A stretch of 5,750 nucleotides of DNA from Kiritimatiellales bacterium (GTDB lineage: Bacteria; Verrucomicrobiota; Kiritimatiellia; Kiritimatiellales; Pontiellaceae). The notes beneath the pieces were generated by a model that worked only from the letters and a program-made list of their open reading frames with translations, had not been told where the DNA came from and searched no databases. The DNA is taken from positions 1 through 5,750 of the forward strand of contig JABDQT010000328.1 in assembly GCA_013042165.1 (NCBI GenBank). Direction: 5' to 3'. Below are positions 1-5,750 of this stretch, piece by piece; within the stretch, counting starts at the first letter, position 1; every line of letters begins with the position of its first letter. Both the position numbers and the translations under genes were made by a program.

Positions 1-1
1 C

Positions 2-79
2 AAAACCTGTAAAGAAATCATGATCGCATGCGGTGAGGTCGGCGCAACCGACCTGATCTATGCGACCTTCGAGGAATAA
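2..79 (+). CDS. ExbD/TolR-family biopolymer transport protein, C-terminal fragment (5' end outside window)
   Basis: Twenty-five sense codons and a TAA stop are visible; the start lies left of the window. The tail reads as a Cys-Lys-Glu-Ile-Met-Ile-Ala-Cys stretch, then GEVGATDLIYATFEE. This resembles the last helix and strand of the periplasmic domain of ExbD/TolR proteins, where an amphipathic 'vmdackeaGi' helix precedes a final beta strand. The neighbouring complete gene ends in a similar way (VMDACAAADVKNMSFSM), so the two are probably tandem paralogues. ExbD proteins sit in the inner membrane and, with ExbB, form a proton-driven motor. The last two codons (GAG GAA) double as the Shine-Dalgarno sequence of the next gene, which argues for one operon with coupled translation. 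The family call rests on a short tail and on context, so it is moderately sure. Confidence 0.62.
   Translation, partial: KTCKEIMIACGEVGATDLIYATFEE
71..76 (+). promoter_or_regulatory. Ribosome binding site of the second exbD gene, inside the upstream coding end
   Basis: GAGGAA ends six bases before the ATG at 83 and is made of the last two sense codons of the upstream gene. The stop (77-79) and the next start are only three bases apart. Ribosomes finishing the first gene would be placed directly over this site, so translational coupling and near-equal output of the two ExbD proteins is a reasonable inference. Confidence 0.75.
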
Positions 80-82
80 GCC

Positions 83-520
83 ATGAAGCTGCTTGATGAC
101 CTAATGAATAAAAAGGCGGAGCTGCAGATTGCGCCGCTCATCGATGTGGTGTTTTTGCTGCTGATTTATTTCATGGTGACCGCCTCGCTGATTAAAAAGG
201 AAGCAGACCTCTCCTTCATGCTTCCTGCCAAGGTGGATGTGCCGCCGGAAAACATGGATATTCCTATTGAAGTGTTGATCGAGGTTTCCGAACTGGGCGA
301 TATCATCGTTGAAGGCATGGTCTTCGGCAAAGATGAGCAGAATCTCGATGATCTGATTTCTCACCTGCTTTCCCTCAAGGAAGCGGCTGATTCATCGGCC
401 AGTGATCTGATTGTGAACATTCTGCCAGCCGATAAGGCGCTTCATGGCCGCATCATCAACGTCATGGATGCCTGCGCCGCGGCGGATGTGAAAAACATGT
501 CGTTCAGTATGACGATGTAA
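83..520 (+). CDS. exbD: ExbD/TolR-family biopolymer transport protein
   Basis: This 145-residue protein has the standard ExbD size and plan: a short cytoplasmic N-terminus (1-15), one membrane helix (about 16-37) and a periplasmic domain (about 45-145). The segment IAPLIDVVFLLLIYFMVTAS (16-35) is the family signature. Asp21 lies in the helix at the place of the proton-carrying Asp25 of E. coli ExbD. The periplasmic part has the usual order of strand (PIEVLIEVSELGDIIVEG), helix, strand (LIVNILPADKAL), helix (IINVMDACAAADV) and final strand. By family knowledge it works with an ExbB/TolQ protein in the inner membrane to turn proton flow into motion of a TonB- or TolA-like partner. The ATG at 83 is supported by the GAGGAA site six bases upstream. 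The preceding gene is a probable paralogue and the following gene encodes a TonB-anchored protein. Whether it serves TonB-like import, Tol-like envelope upkeep or another task cannot be read from the sequence. Confidence 0.93.
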   Translation: MKLLDDLMNKKAELQIAPLIDVVFLLLIYFMVTASLIKKEADLSFMLPAKVDVPPENMDIPIEVLIEVSELGDIIVEGMVFGKDEQNLDDLISHLLSLKEAADSSASDLIVNILPADKALHGRIINVMDACAAADVKNMSFSMTM

Positions 521-527
521 GCCTTGG

Positions 528-559
528 CCGCTGCAGGAATCCCCGGATTGCTGTAGCGG
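528..559 (+). other. Imperfect inverted repeat (hairpin) downstream of exbD
   Basis: Arms 528-541 and 546-559 pair over 13 positions (CCGCTGCAG-g-AATC against GATT-g-CTGTAGCGG), with one G-T wobble (533/554), one internal G/G mismatch (537/550) and a four-base loop (542-545). It begins seven bases after the exbD stop. No T-run follows (the next bases are GCCCTTGG), so it is not a standard intrinsic terminator. It may stabilise the 3' end of the exbD mRNA, lower read-through into the next gene, or be a small palindromic repeat element. The pairing is directly visible; the role is inference. Confidence 0.55.
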
Positions 560-630
560 GCCCTTGGTTGAACGGCGACGTTGATGTTGCTGTCATAAAC
601 TCCTGAGCCCGCGTCTCGGAACCTTTAGGT

Positions 631-1878
631 ATGACTGAGCCAAAGAAAAAAAAGCGGTTTTTCGCAAAGCATGCGAAATCGAGTGCCATGGTGATCAGTC
701 TGGCTATCCATGGCATTCTGATTCTGGTGGCGATCTCCTTTGTGGCGGTTACCGTTATTCAAAAGAAAGATCAGAGTTTTGAATACAAACAGGTCAAACG
801 CCCAAAGCAGCCGCTGAAGAAGCTGAAGGTTCCGGTCAAGGTCAAGAGAAGCAAGCCCAAACCCAAGTTGCGCCAGCGGGTGGTGGTCAAGAATCTAAGG
901 CGAAATACTCCGGTGTTCCAGATGCCTGAAGTGCGGGGATTTTCCGGCGGCGTCGGGGCCATGGGCGGCGGGGGTGACGGTGTTGAAAGCATTGGCTTCA
1001 CCTTGCCTGAAATTGACTTTTTCGGGGCCAAGGGTAAGGGTGAAAAGGTTGTTTTTATCGTGCACTTCGGTCCGGCCACAATCGGTGGACAACGCGCAAA
1101 CCCATTCACCCGCATGACTGGATACACCATTCGCAAGCGTCTCGAAGATATGGTGAACGGCTTGCCGGGATACACGTTATTTAATGTGTTTGCATACTAT
1201 GTTGGCGATACGATCGCGCTTAATCCAACCATCATGCTGGCCAGTGATGAAAACAAGCAGAAGGTCATGGACTGGATGGCTCCGGTTAATCCGCTTGAGG
1301 GCAGATATAAGCATTGTTTTGACTGGGATGATGATTCAAGGAGTCGACTAAAGGAGGCCGAGCGAGCTTGGCCTACCATTGTCACGAATCTCCCGTTCTA
1401 TTCCATGAAGTGGGCCTATCCATACGAAGTTCCCGACGAGATTACACAGAAATATCTTCCGGAGGGCATCGATTTCAAACATTGGGGCCGCGCGGTTACG
1501 GGGGCGGTTCAGACCCAGAAACCCGATGTCATCTTTGTTTTAACCACAAACTACATTGATGGCTGGGGAAATCAGGACAACGGTGAGCCGAACAAGATGC
1601 TCAACATCTACAAAAAAATGTTCCAGGATGTTTACGGACCGGATAAGAAATCCTGGCCCAGCATCAATATCGTTGTTTTGGAATCGGCTGCCAGAAGTGG
1701 CAGGAATGATAGAAGAGTCACCCCGATGGATAAAATGAACTCGCGGTGGGGTCCTGTTTTTAAAGGTACCCGGGGTGAAGGTACGGTCCTTGAGGATATA
1801 ACGAAATTCATGAACGAAGATGAAGAGGAGCTGTACCGAAAATACAAGGGCGAGTACGGAAACAACTCGGGAAGATAG
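631..1878 (+). CDS. TonB-anchored protein with degenerate VWA-like domain (ExbB/ExbD-energised, function unknown)
   Basis: The protein has 415 residues. Residues 1-18 are strongly basic (KKKKRFFAKHAK) and 19-42 form one membrane helix, giving an N-in anchor. Within it S23-L-A-I-H27-G28 matches the S-x3-H-G pattern of the TonB anchor (S16/H20 in E. coli) that contacts ExbB/ExbD. Residues 52-91 are a Lys/Arg/Pro/Val linker and 103-117 a Gly-rich hinge. FFGAKGKGEKVVFIV (130-144) begins a region like the VWA proteins of planctomycete-type bacteria, where 'FFG-x-kGkG-rvvFvvDxSgSM' is common. Here the metal-site D-x-S-x-S is replaced by H145-F-G147-P-A149, and the later 'LTDG' by LTTN (304-307). 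No TonB C-terminal domain is present. It follows two ExbD-type genes, so energised transfer of motion across the periplasm is inferred. The start at 631 is the first ATG after an in-frame TGA at 604; its Shine-Dalgarno is weak (GGAA at 618-621). Family-level function is not known to me. Confidence 0.8.
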   Translation: MTEPKKKKRFFAKHAKSSAMVISLAIHGILILVAISFVAVTVIQKKDQSFEYKQVKRPKQPLKKLKVPVKVKRSKPKPKLRQRVVVKNLRRNTPVFQMPEVRGFSGGVGAMGGGGDGVESIGFTLPEIDFFGAKGKGEKVVFIVHFGPATIGGQRANPFTRMTGYTIRKRLEDMVNGLPGYTLFNVFAYYVGDTIALNPTIMLASDENKQKVMDWMAPVNPLEGRYKHCFDWDDDSRSRLKEAERAWPTIVTNLPFYSMKWAYPYEVPDEITQKYLPEGIDFKHWGRAVTGAVQTQKPDVIFVLTTNYIDGWGNQDNGEPNKMLNIYKKMFQDVYGPDKKSWPSINIVVLESAARSGRNDRRVTPMDKMNSRWGPVFKGTRGEGTVLEDITKFMNEDEEELYRKYKGEYGNNSGR

Positions 1879-1956
1879 TTGTTCTGCCGCGCACCTCGTT
1901 AAAAATACGGGATTGCCTGAATACCTTCTTTCGGTCAGTTCATCGGGGAAAAGTTC

Positions 1957-4848
1957 CTACATAACCCTTGTCTTGGTTTCCAGTCCTGCCTTCGCTGCAG
2001 CTTCCGGTGAGCAGAGCACCGATACCGATCCGTTTTCAAACGCCTTGCTGAGCGTTTCGCCAAAAGCATTAAAATGCTTCTGCGTGGTGGCCAGCACCTC
2101 ATCCCGCAGCTTTTGCCGCTCGGCATCGGTATAGTCGATCAGGTAACGCATGCAGCTGGAATAGCCTTTCGCATCCGGCAACTGATAGGCATCCAGGGTT
2201 CCGATGGCGCCGATCAGCGCCCGGGTCAGCTCGTCCTCGCTGAGCTTCAGGTTTTTCAGATAGGCGCCCGTGGCTTTGTAAACTTGCAGCGATTCATTCA
2301 GGTTGGGATCGCGATAGGAAGCGAATGTGAAGACGCCGGAGTGTTTATCAAAAGCGCACATGCCGCCATAGGCGCCGCCCTGAACGCGGATCTTTTCCCA
2401 GAGCCATGCCGTCTGCAGGTAGCGCGTGATGACCAGCGCGGAGCCGTGCATTTCATAGCCGCAGTCAAACAGATTGGCCGCACAACCCACATAGTTAACC
2501 ATCGTCGGCGCAGTCAGCGCTTCGGATTTCGGCAGTTTACCTGGCGTCCATGTTTTTGCAGCACACGCACCGGCGTCCGGCATCTGTTCCAGAAACCCAT
2601 CCAGTGCGTCGAGTACCTGGGGCATGGCTGCAGCATCGACGGTTACATTGATCAGCATGCTTTCGCGCCTCATAAGCACCTGGCAGATCTTTTCGAGCCG
2701 CGCGTATACGGCATCCCAATCGTGCTCCAGCATATCGGCCAGCTTACGGATAAAGAAGAGCGCCTCGATTCCGCCGATCTGTTCGCTTACCCAATGCGCT
2801 TCGTGGTGGTGCGCTTTCAGGCGGGACATGACCGCTGAATGGCCGCGCGGAACGATGGCCGTTTCCAGTTCGGATTTGTGCTCCAGCACAATCTGTCGAA
2901 AGCGCTCCTTGTTGCTGAAGTCCGTGGACAGGAGCACATCGCGTAGAATGTCGAGCAGTTCGCCGGTCTGGTCGATCATGCATTTGCTGCGCAGAAAGAA
3001 GCGGGTGACACCGGTTTTGGAATTCTCGAGGGCCGAAATAAACGGTGTACCGTAGATCCCGCCGGTTTTCATGGCGATGCGCTGCGAGAGCGAGACATAG
3101 TCCTGCTCTTTTGTGCCCATTTCAAGCAGCACGCTTCCGAGCAGCGAAACGTAGGGGAGATCCTCCTGCTCGAGTCCGTGCAGGTCGAGCCCGAGGTCAA
3201 GATACAGGATGCCATTGGTAAACAGGTCATGCGTGACGACCGCAGCGCCATGGCGCTTGACCTCGTTCCGGTCAATGGTGCGGATGCTCTTGTCGAGGTC
3301 GCCGCGGTGCAAAAGCGGAATGGTTGCCAGCGCCTCCTCGGAATCGGGCGTGGCCTGAAGCGTCAGCAACCGCTGGGTATTCGAAACAATCTCCTTTAAC
3401 GCACGTTCATCCATTCCCGCCTTGATGCGGGCAAGGCGTTCGGTTTCTTCCAGCTCTTTCTGTGCGGCGAGCGTGCTATCCGGAACCAGCGTAACCACGG
3501 AACGGTGTCGGTTATCCAGAAAATGCTCGCGGATCAGCTGCTCGAAATAGCCTTCTTTTGCCGTATGCTTCTTGAGTGACTGAAGCGGCCCTTCAAAGGC
3601 GATCGGCCCGATCGCATCCGCATCGTAGATCCAGGCGTTGAGCGATTTGAGCCACAGCGACAGACCGCGCGGAAAACCGCCGCTGTTGTTTTCGCGCAGG
3701 TCAAACTCGTAGGTGTTGAGCGTGGCCTCAATGTCGTCGCGTTCAATGCCGTTTTCGACCAGGTCTTTCAGCGTGTTAAAGATCAGCGCTTCGGCTTTTC
3801 CAAGGTTTTGTGATTCAACCCCCTTGAGCCCGACGGAAAACATCATTTGAATCATGTGGGTTTCGATGCCGCCGCCGGTCAGGTCTTCACCGAGGCCCGA
3901 TTCAATCAATGCCTTGCGCAGAGGCGAGGCGGGCGTGCCGAGCAGGATATGGTCGAGCAGCGTCAGCGCAAACACGCGCTCCGGATCGGTCGGGGAGGGC
4001 AGCAGCCAGTTGACCGTGAACATCGGCTTCGGATTTTCGTCGTCGGCCGATACGGCGTACGGCTTTTCGATGCGGACCGGTTCCGGCAACGGTGCCTGCA
4101 GCTCGACTTCCGATTGGGGGTCGATCTTTTCGAACTCCTTCAGGTATTCCTCAAGCAGTTCAAAACGCTGTTCCACCGGATCGTCACCGTAGAAAAAGAT
4201 GCGCGCATTTGAAGGATGGTAGAAGGATTCGTGGAAGGCCTTGAACTGCTCATGGGTCAGGTCGGGGATATGCTTCGGATTGCCGCCCGAGTCCAGTCCG
4301 TAGGTGGTATCGGGAAAGAGCGACTGCTGCGAGGTTTCCATCAGCAGCGAGTCAGGCGAAGAGTAGACGCCCTTCATTTCGTTGTAGACGACTCCTTTGA
4401 ACGTCAGCGGGGCATCGATCGACTCCAGTTCGTAGTGCCAGCCCTCCTGCATGAAGAAATCGGGGGTGATGCGCGGATGGAAGACCGCATCCAGATAGAC
4501 ATCCACCAGATTATGAAAGTCCTTGAGGTTCTGGCTGGCGACCGGGTAGCACGTCTTATCGGGATAGGTGAATGCATTCAGGAAGGTCTGGAGCGAGCCT
4601 TTCAGCAACTGGACAAACGGATCCTTGACCGGATATTTGCGCGAACCGCACAGCACGGTATGCTCCAGGATGTGGGCCACGCCGGTGGAGTCCGACGGCG
4701 GCGTGCGGAAGGCGATGCCGAAGCATTTGTTTTCGTCGTCGTTTTCCATCGAAAGGATCTCCGCTCCCGTAGGAATATGGCGGTAGATCTCGGCGTGCGT
4801 ATTCAGTTCCGCGATTTCCTCGCTGCGCACCAGTTCAAAATTCTTCAT
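1957..4848 (-). CDS. M16C-family zinc metallopeptidase, presequence protease (PreP)-like
   Basis: This 963-residue protein matches the PreP/Cym1 branch of peptidase family M16 in length and in sequence across the N-terminal domain. The inverted zinc motif HILEH is at 59-63 (ligands H59 and H63, general base E62). The third ligand is probably E157 in VVYNEMKG. Also visible are the PreP-typical ENDDENKCFGIAFRTPP (36-51), LCGSRKYPVKDPF (66-78) and LNAFTYPDKTCYPVAS (90-105). Near the C-terminus IRVQGGAYG (820-828) carries the R821/Y827 pair used by M16 enzymes to hold peptide substrates. The single chain holds both halves of the clamshell chamber. There is no signal peptide, so a cytoplasmic enzyme that degrades short unfolded peptides is expected. 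An in-frame ATG at 4944 would add 32 residues, but it lies inside the upstream gene and lacks family similarity; the ATG at 4848 has GGAG six bases before it. The stop is TAG. It follows the lactonase gene on the same strand. Confidence 0.95.
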   Translation of the reverse strand: MKNFELVRSEEIAELNTHAEIYRHIPTGAEILSMENDDENKCFGIAFRTPPSDSTGVAHILEHTVLCGSRKYPVKDPFVQLLKGSLQTFLNAFTYPDKTCYPVASQNLKDFHNLVDVYLDAVFHPRITPDFFMQEGWHYELESIDAPLTFKGVVYNEMKGVYSSPDSLLMETSQQSLFPDTTYGLDSGGNPKHIPDLTHEQFKAFHESFYHPSNARIFFYGDDPVEQRFELLEEYLKEFEKIDPQSEVELQAPLPEPVRIEKPYAVSADDENPKPMFTVNWLLPSPTDPERVFALTLLDHILLGTPASPLRKALIESGLGEDLTGGGIETHMIQMMFSVGLKGVESQNLGKAEALIFNTLKDLVENGIERDDIEATLNTYEFDLRENNSGGFPRGLSLWLKSLNAWIYDADAIGPIAFEGPLQSLKKHTAKEGYFEQLIREHFLDNRHRSVVTLVPDSTLAAQKELEETERLARIKAGMDERALKEIVSNTQRLLTLQATPDSEEALATIPLLHRGDLDKSIRTIDRNEVKRHGAAVVTHDLFTNGILYLDLGLDLHGLEQEDLPYVSLLGSVLLEMGTKEQDYVSLSQRIAMKTGGIYGTPFISALENSKTGVTRFFLRSKCMIDQTGELLDILRDVLLSTDFSNKERFRQIVLEHKSELETAIVPRGHSAVMSRLKAHHHEAHWVSEQIGGIEALFFIRKLADMLEHDWDAVYARLEKICQVLMRRESMLINVTVDAAAMPQVLDALDGFLEQMPDAGACAAKTWTPGKLPKSEALTAPTMVNYVGCAANLFDCGYEMHGSALVITRYLQTAWLWEKIRVQGGAYGGMCAFDKHSGVFTFASYRDPNLNESLQVYKATGAYLKNLKLSEDELTRALIGAIGTLDAYQLPDAKGYSSCMRYLIDYTDAERQKLRDEVLATTQKHFNAFGETLSKAFENGSVSVLCSPEAAAKAGLETKTRVM

Positions 4849-4854
4849 GCATTG

Positions 4855-4858
4855 CTCC
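4855..4858 (-). promoter_or_regulatory. Ribosome binding site that sets the peptidase start
   Basis: On the minus strand GGAG lies six bases before the ATG at 4848. The resulting protein starts MKNFELVRSEEI, just before the first conserved PreP-like segment, so this site favours 4848 over the longer in-frame reading from 4944. Confidence 0.72.
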
Positions 4859-4882
4859 GTGGTTAAAGACGAAATCCATACA

Positions 4883-4907
4883 GGATTCACCCATTTCGGG
4901 CGAATCC
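4883..4907 (-). other. Intergenic hairpin between the lactonase and peptidase genes
   Basis: Arms 4898-4907 and 4883-4892 pair over ten positions; read as minus-strand RNA this is GGATTCGCCC / GGGTGAATCC with a single G-U wobble and a five-base loop (4893-4897). It starts about a dozen bases after the lactonase stop. The following minus-strand bases (TGTATGGATTTCGTCTTT) are only mildly T-rich, so it is at best a weak terminator. It could also be an attenuator or an mRNA 3'-end stabiliser that sets the ratio of the two products. The stem is seen directly; its role is inferred. Confidence 0.55.
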
Positions 4908-4919
4908 ATTCATGAAATT

Positions 4920-5573
4920 TTAAGAGACCCGAATGTCCGTCCAAAGTTCAACATTGGGATGGTCGGACAGGGCGATTCCGGCCGGGATGGAGTCCGGCTC
5001 GTTCAGCAGGGTGTTGATGATCGCCCGTTTGGATTCTCCGGTAACGAGCAGGATAATTTTCCGCACCTTTTGAAAAAATGCCGGGGTCACGCTGACGCCT
5101 TGCATGCCGTCCGGACGATGGGTGCAGAGCGTGAGCGCCCCGCTTTTCATCTGGGCCTGTTCGCGTGTGAAAAAACCGGCCGTATGCCCATCGGTGCCCA
5201 TACCGAGAAAACCGACATCCACGGCCTTCATGGGCTGCAGGCACGTCTCGAACTTTTCAGCGGCTTCCTGCGCAGGCAGCGACGTGTCCACGCGGATAAA
5301 GCGATCCGCGCAATCCAGGGCCTCCAGCATCGGCTCGAGATTATGGGCATTGTTATGATCGGACCGGAGCGGCACCATTCGTTCGTCGCTCAGGAACAGC
5401 CGGCGGTCGGTATGCACCGGACACGGCCGGGCCGCGAGGCGGTTGTAGAGGACATACGGCGTGCTGCCGCCGCTAAGCATCAGGTTTCCGGATGCGGGAA
5501 GAATGCTCCGTAAAAGCCCCTCTGCGCTGCTCAGCAGTGCTTCCATTGTTGGGTAGTCCAGGATCTTAATCAT
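4920..5573 (-). CDS. pgl: 6-phosphogluconolactonase (Pgl/DevB type)
   Basis: The product hydrolyses 6-phosphoglucono-1,5-lactone to 6-phosphogluconate, the second step of the oxidative pentose phosphate pathway, in the cytoplasm. At 217 residues it is slightly short for the 220-260 usual in the family but looks complete. Family motifs appear in order: LSGGSTP (33-39), which binds the phosphate; LFLSDERMVP (59-68); GMGTDGHTAGFF (124-135), with H130 in the position of the proposed catalytic His; and GESKR (179-183). The usual 'DGHTASLFP' reads DGHTAGFF here, a mild divergence. The first residues, MIKILDYPTMEALL, fit the family start. No good Shine-Dalgarno precedes the ATG, but a promoter-like pair ends seven bases before it. 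No zwf or gnd gene is in the window; the gene downstream is an unrelated peptidase. Confidence 0.93.
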   Translation of the reverse strand: MIKILDYPTMEALLSSAEGLLRSILPASGNLMLSGGSTPYVLYNRLAARPCPVHTDRRLFLSDERMVPLRSDHNNAHNLEPMLEALDCADRFIRVDTSLPAQEAAEKFETCLQPMKAVDVGFLGMGTDGHTAGFFTREQAQMKSGALTLCTHRPDGMQGVSVTPAFFQKVRKIILLVTGESKRAIINTLLNEPDSIPAGIALSDHPNVELWTDIRVS

Positions 5574-5609
5574 GCGAAAAACGATAGCCTACGGGGCATA
5601 TGTTGGCAA
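5574..5609 (-). promoter_or_regulatory. Candidate sigma-70-type promoter of pgl
   Basis: On the minus strand TTGCCA (5609-5604, five of six matches to TTGACA) and TATCGT (5586-5581, four of six matches to TATAAT) are separated by exactly 17 bases. The -10 box ends seven bases before the pgl ATG, so transcription would begin at or beside the first base of the start codon. This fits the lack of a Shine-Dalgarno sequence. The match is good but made by eye, and such pairs also arise by chance. Confidence 0.42.
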
Positions 5610-5750
5610 ATACAGCCGACTGAATTCGTTTCGCGGGACAACAGGCGCATATGCGTTATTGAAACTGACTCTAAATAAAGAGGCCCTCAGGAAGAGGGTT
5701 GCGAATCGTTTTTGCATGGGTATGATGTCTGTTTTGTTAGTGCTCTAAAC
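5610..5750. other. Apparently non-coding right end with small palindrome and hairpin
   Basis: I find no supportable gene here; every short reading frame either stops quickly or has no start within the window. Two structures are visible. A perfect 10-base palindrome CGCATATGCG lies at 5646-5655. An inverted repeat CCCTC / GAGGG lies at 5684-5688 and 5694-5698 with a five-base loop. Read on the minus strand the second is followed by CC and TCTTTATTT, so it could be a weak terminator for a minus-strand gene lying right of the window. On the plus strand it gains two G-U pairs and is followed eight bases later by five Ts. Confidence 0.4.

Noticed and set aside
1048..1092. Functional metal-binding VWA (MIDAS) site in the anchored protein
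   Set aside because: The key Asp and both Ser residues of D-x-S-x-S are replaced by His, Gly and Ala, and the later Asp is also missing, so standard metal binding is not supported.
1879..1960. Possible bidirectional terminator between the convergent genes
   Set aside because: Only a four-base stem (GGAA/TTCC at 1947-1957) is found, with no T-run after it on either strand. I see no credible intrinsic terminator here.
2074..4866. Long open frames on the plus strand opposite the peptidase gene (for example 2074-2838 and 4216-4866)
   Set aside because: The minus strand has a continuous protein with a full set of M16C motifs; the opposite frames have no recognisable motifs and are explained by the codon bias of the real gene.
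4849..4944. Longer peptidase reading from an in-frame ATG at 4944, adding 32 residues and overlapping the end of pgl
   Set aside because: The extra residues (starting MDGHSGLLKF) do not resemble a signal peptide or the family N-terminus, they would be encoded across the intergenic hairpin, and a better ribosome site serves the ATG at 4848.
4959..5513. Open frame on the plus strand opposite pgl
   Set aside because: The minus-strand frame has all lactonase motifs in order; the plus-strand product shows no recognisable family feature.
5714..5748. Short hydrophobic reading frame at the right edge (MGMMSVLLVL) that looks like the beginning of a signal peptide
   Set aside because: It meets a TAA stop after ten codons inside the window and has no ribosome site, so it is not a supportable gene start.
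5731..5750. Right-edge sequence with GTTT...AAAC ends on both strands, reminiscent of a CRISPR repeat boundary
   Set aside because: Only one copy is visible, no spacer-repeat pattern exists in the window, and terminal GTTT/AAAC alone is common by chance.

Overview
The window looks like a piece of a Gram-negative bacterial chromosome of moderate GC content. The layout on the plus strand is a truncated ExbD-type gene, a second ExbD-type gene, and a gene for a membrane-anchored protein whose large domain resembles a degenerate von Willebrand factor A (VWA) fold. This layout recalls energy-transduction operons of the Planctomycetes-Verrucomicrobia-Chlamydiae group, possibly the Kiritimatiellota. 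That placement is an impression from protein style and not a measured assignment. I see no RNA gene, CRISPR array, insertion sequence or phage gene.

Left half (1-1878, plus strand): this is the 3' part of an ExbB/ExbD/TonB-like operon. The last 25 codons of an ExbD-family protein are followed, with overlapping translation signals, by a second complete ExbD-family protein of 145 residues. A 110-base gap with a strong hairpin then leads to a 415-residue protein. Its N-terminus has a TonB-style membrane anchor with the S-x3-H motif, then a Lys/Pro/Arg-rich linker and a Gly-rich hinge. Its C-terminal region is not a TonB domain but a VWA-like domain that has lost its metal-binding residues. The likely job is to carry proton-motive-force-driven motion from an ExbB/ExbD motor (the ExbB gene presumably lies left of the window) to an unknown envelope partner.

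Right half (1957-5573, minus strand, convergent with the left half): a 6-phosphogluconolactonase gene (oxidative pentose phosphate pathway) is followed downstream by a large M16C/PreP-type zinc peptidase gene. They are separated by about 70 bases holding a 10-bp hairpin. The peptidase start is best placed at 4848, which has a good Shine-Dalgarno sequence, and not at an upstream in-frame ATG inside the lactonase gene. A plausible promoter lies so close to the lactonase start that its mRNA may be leaderless.

The convergent junction (1879-1956) and the right end (5574-5750) appear non-coding. The most unusual item is the TonB-anchor/degenerate-VWA fusion protein and its pairing with tandem ExbD proteins. 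The peptidase and lactonase are ordinary, well-recognised families.
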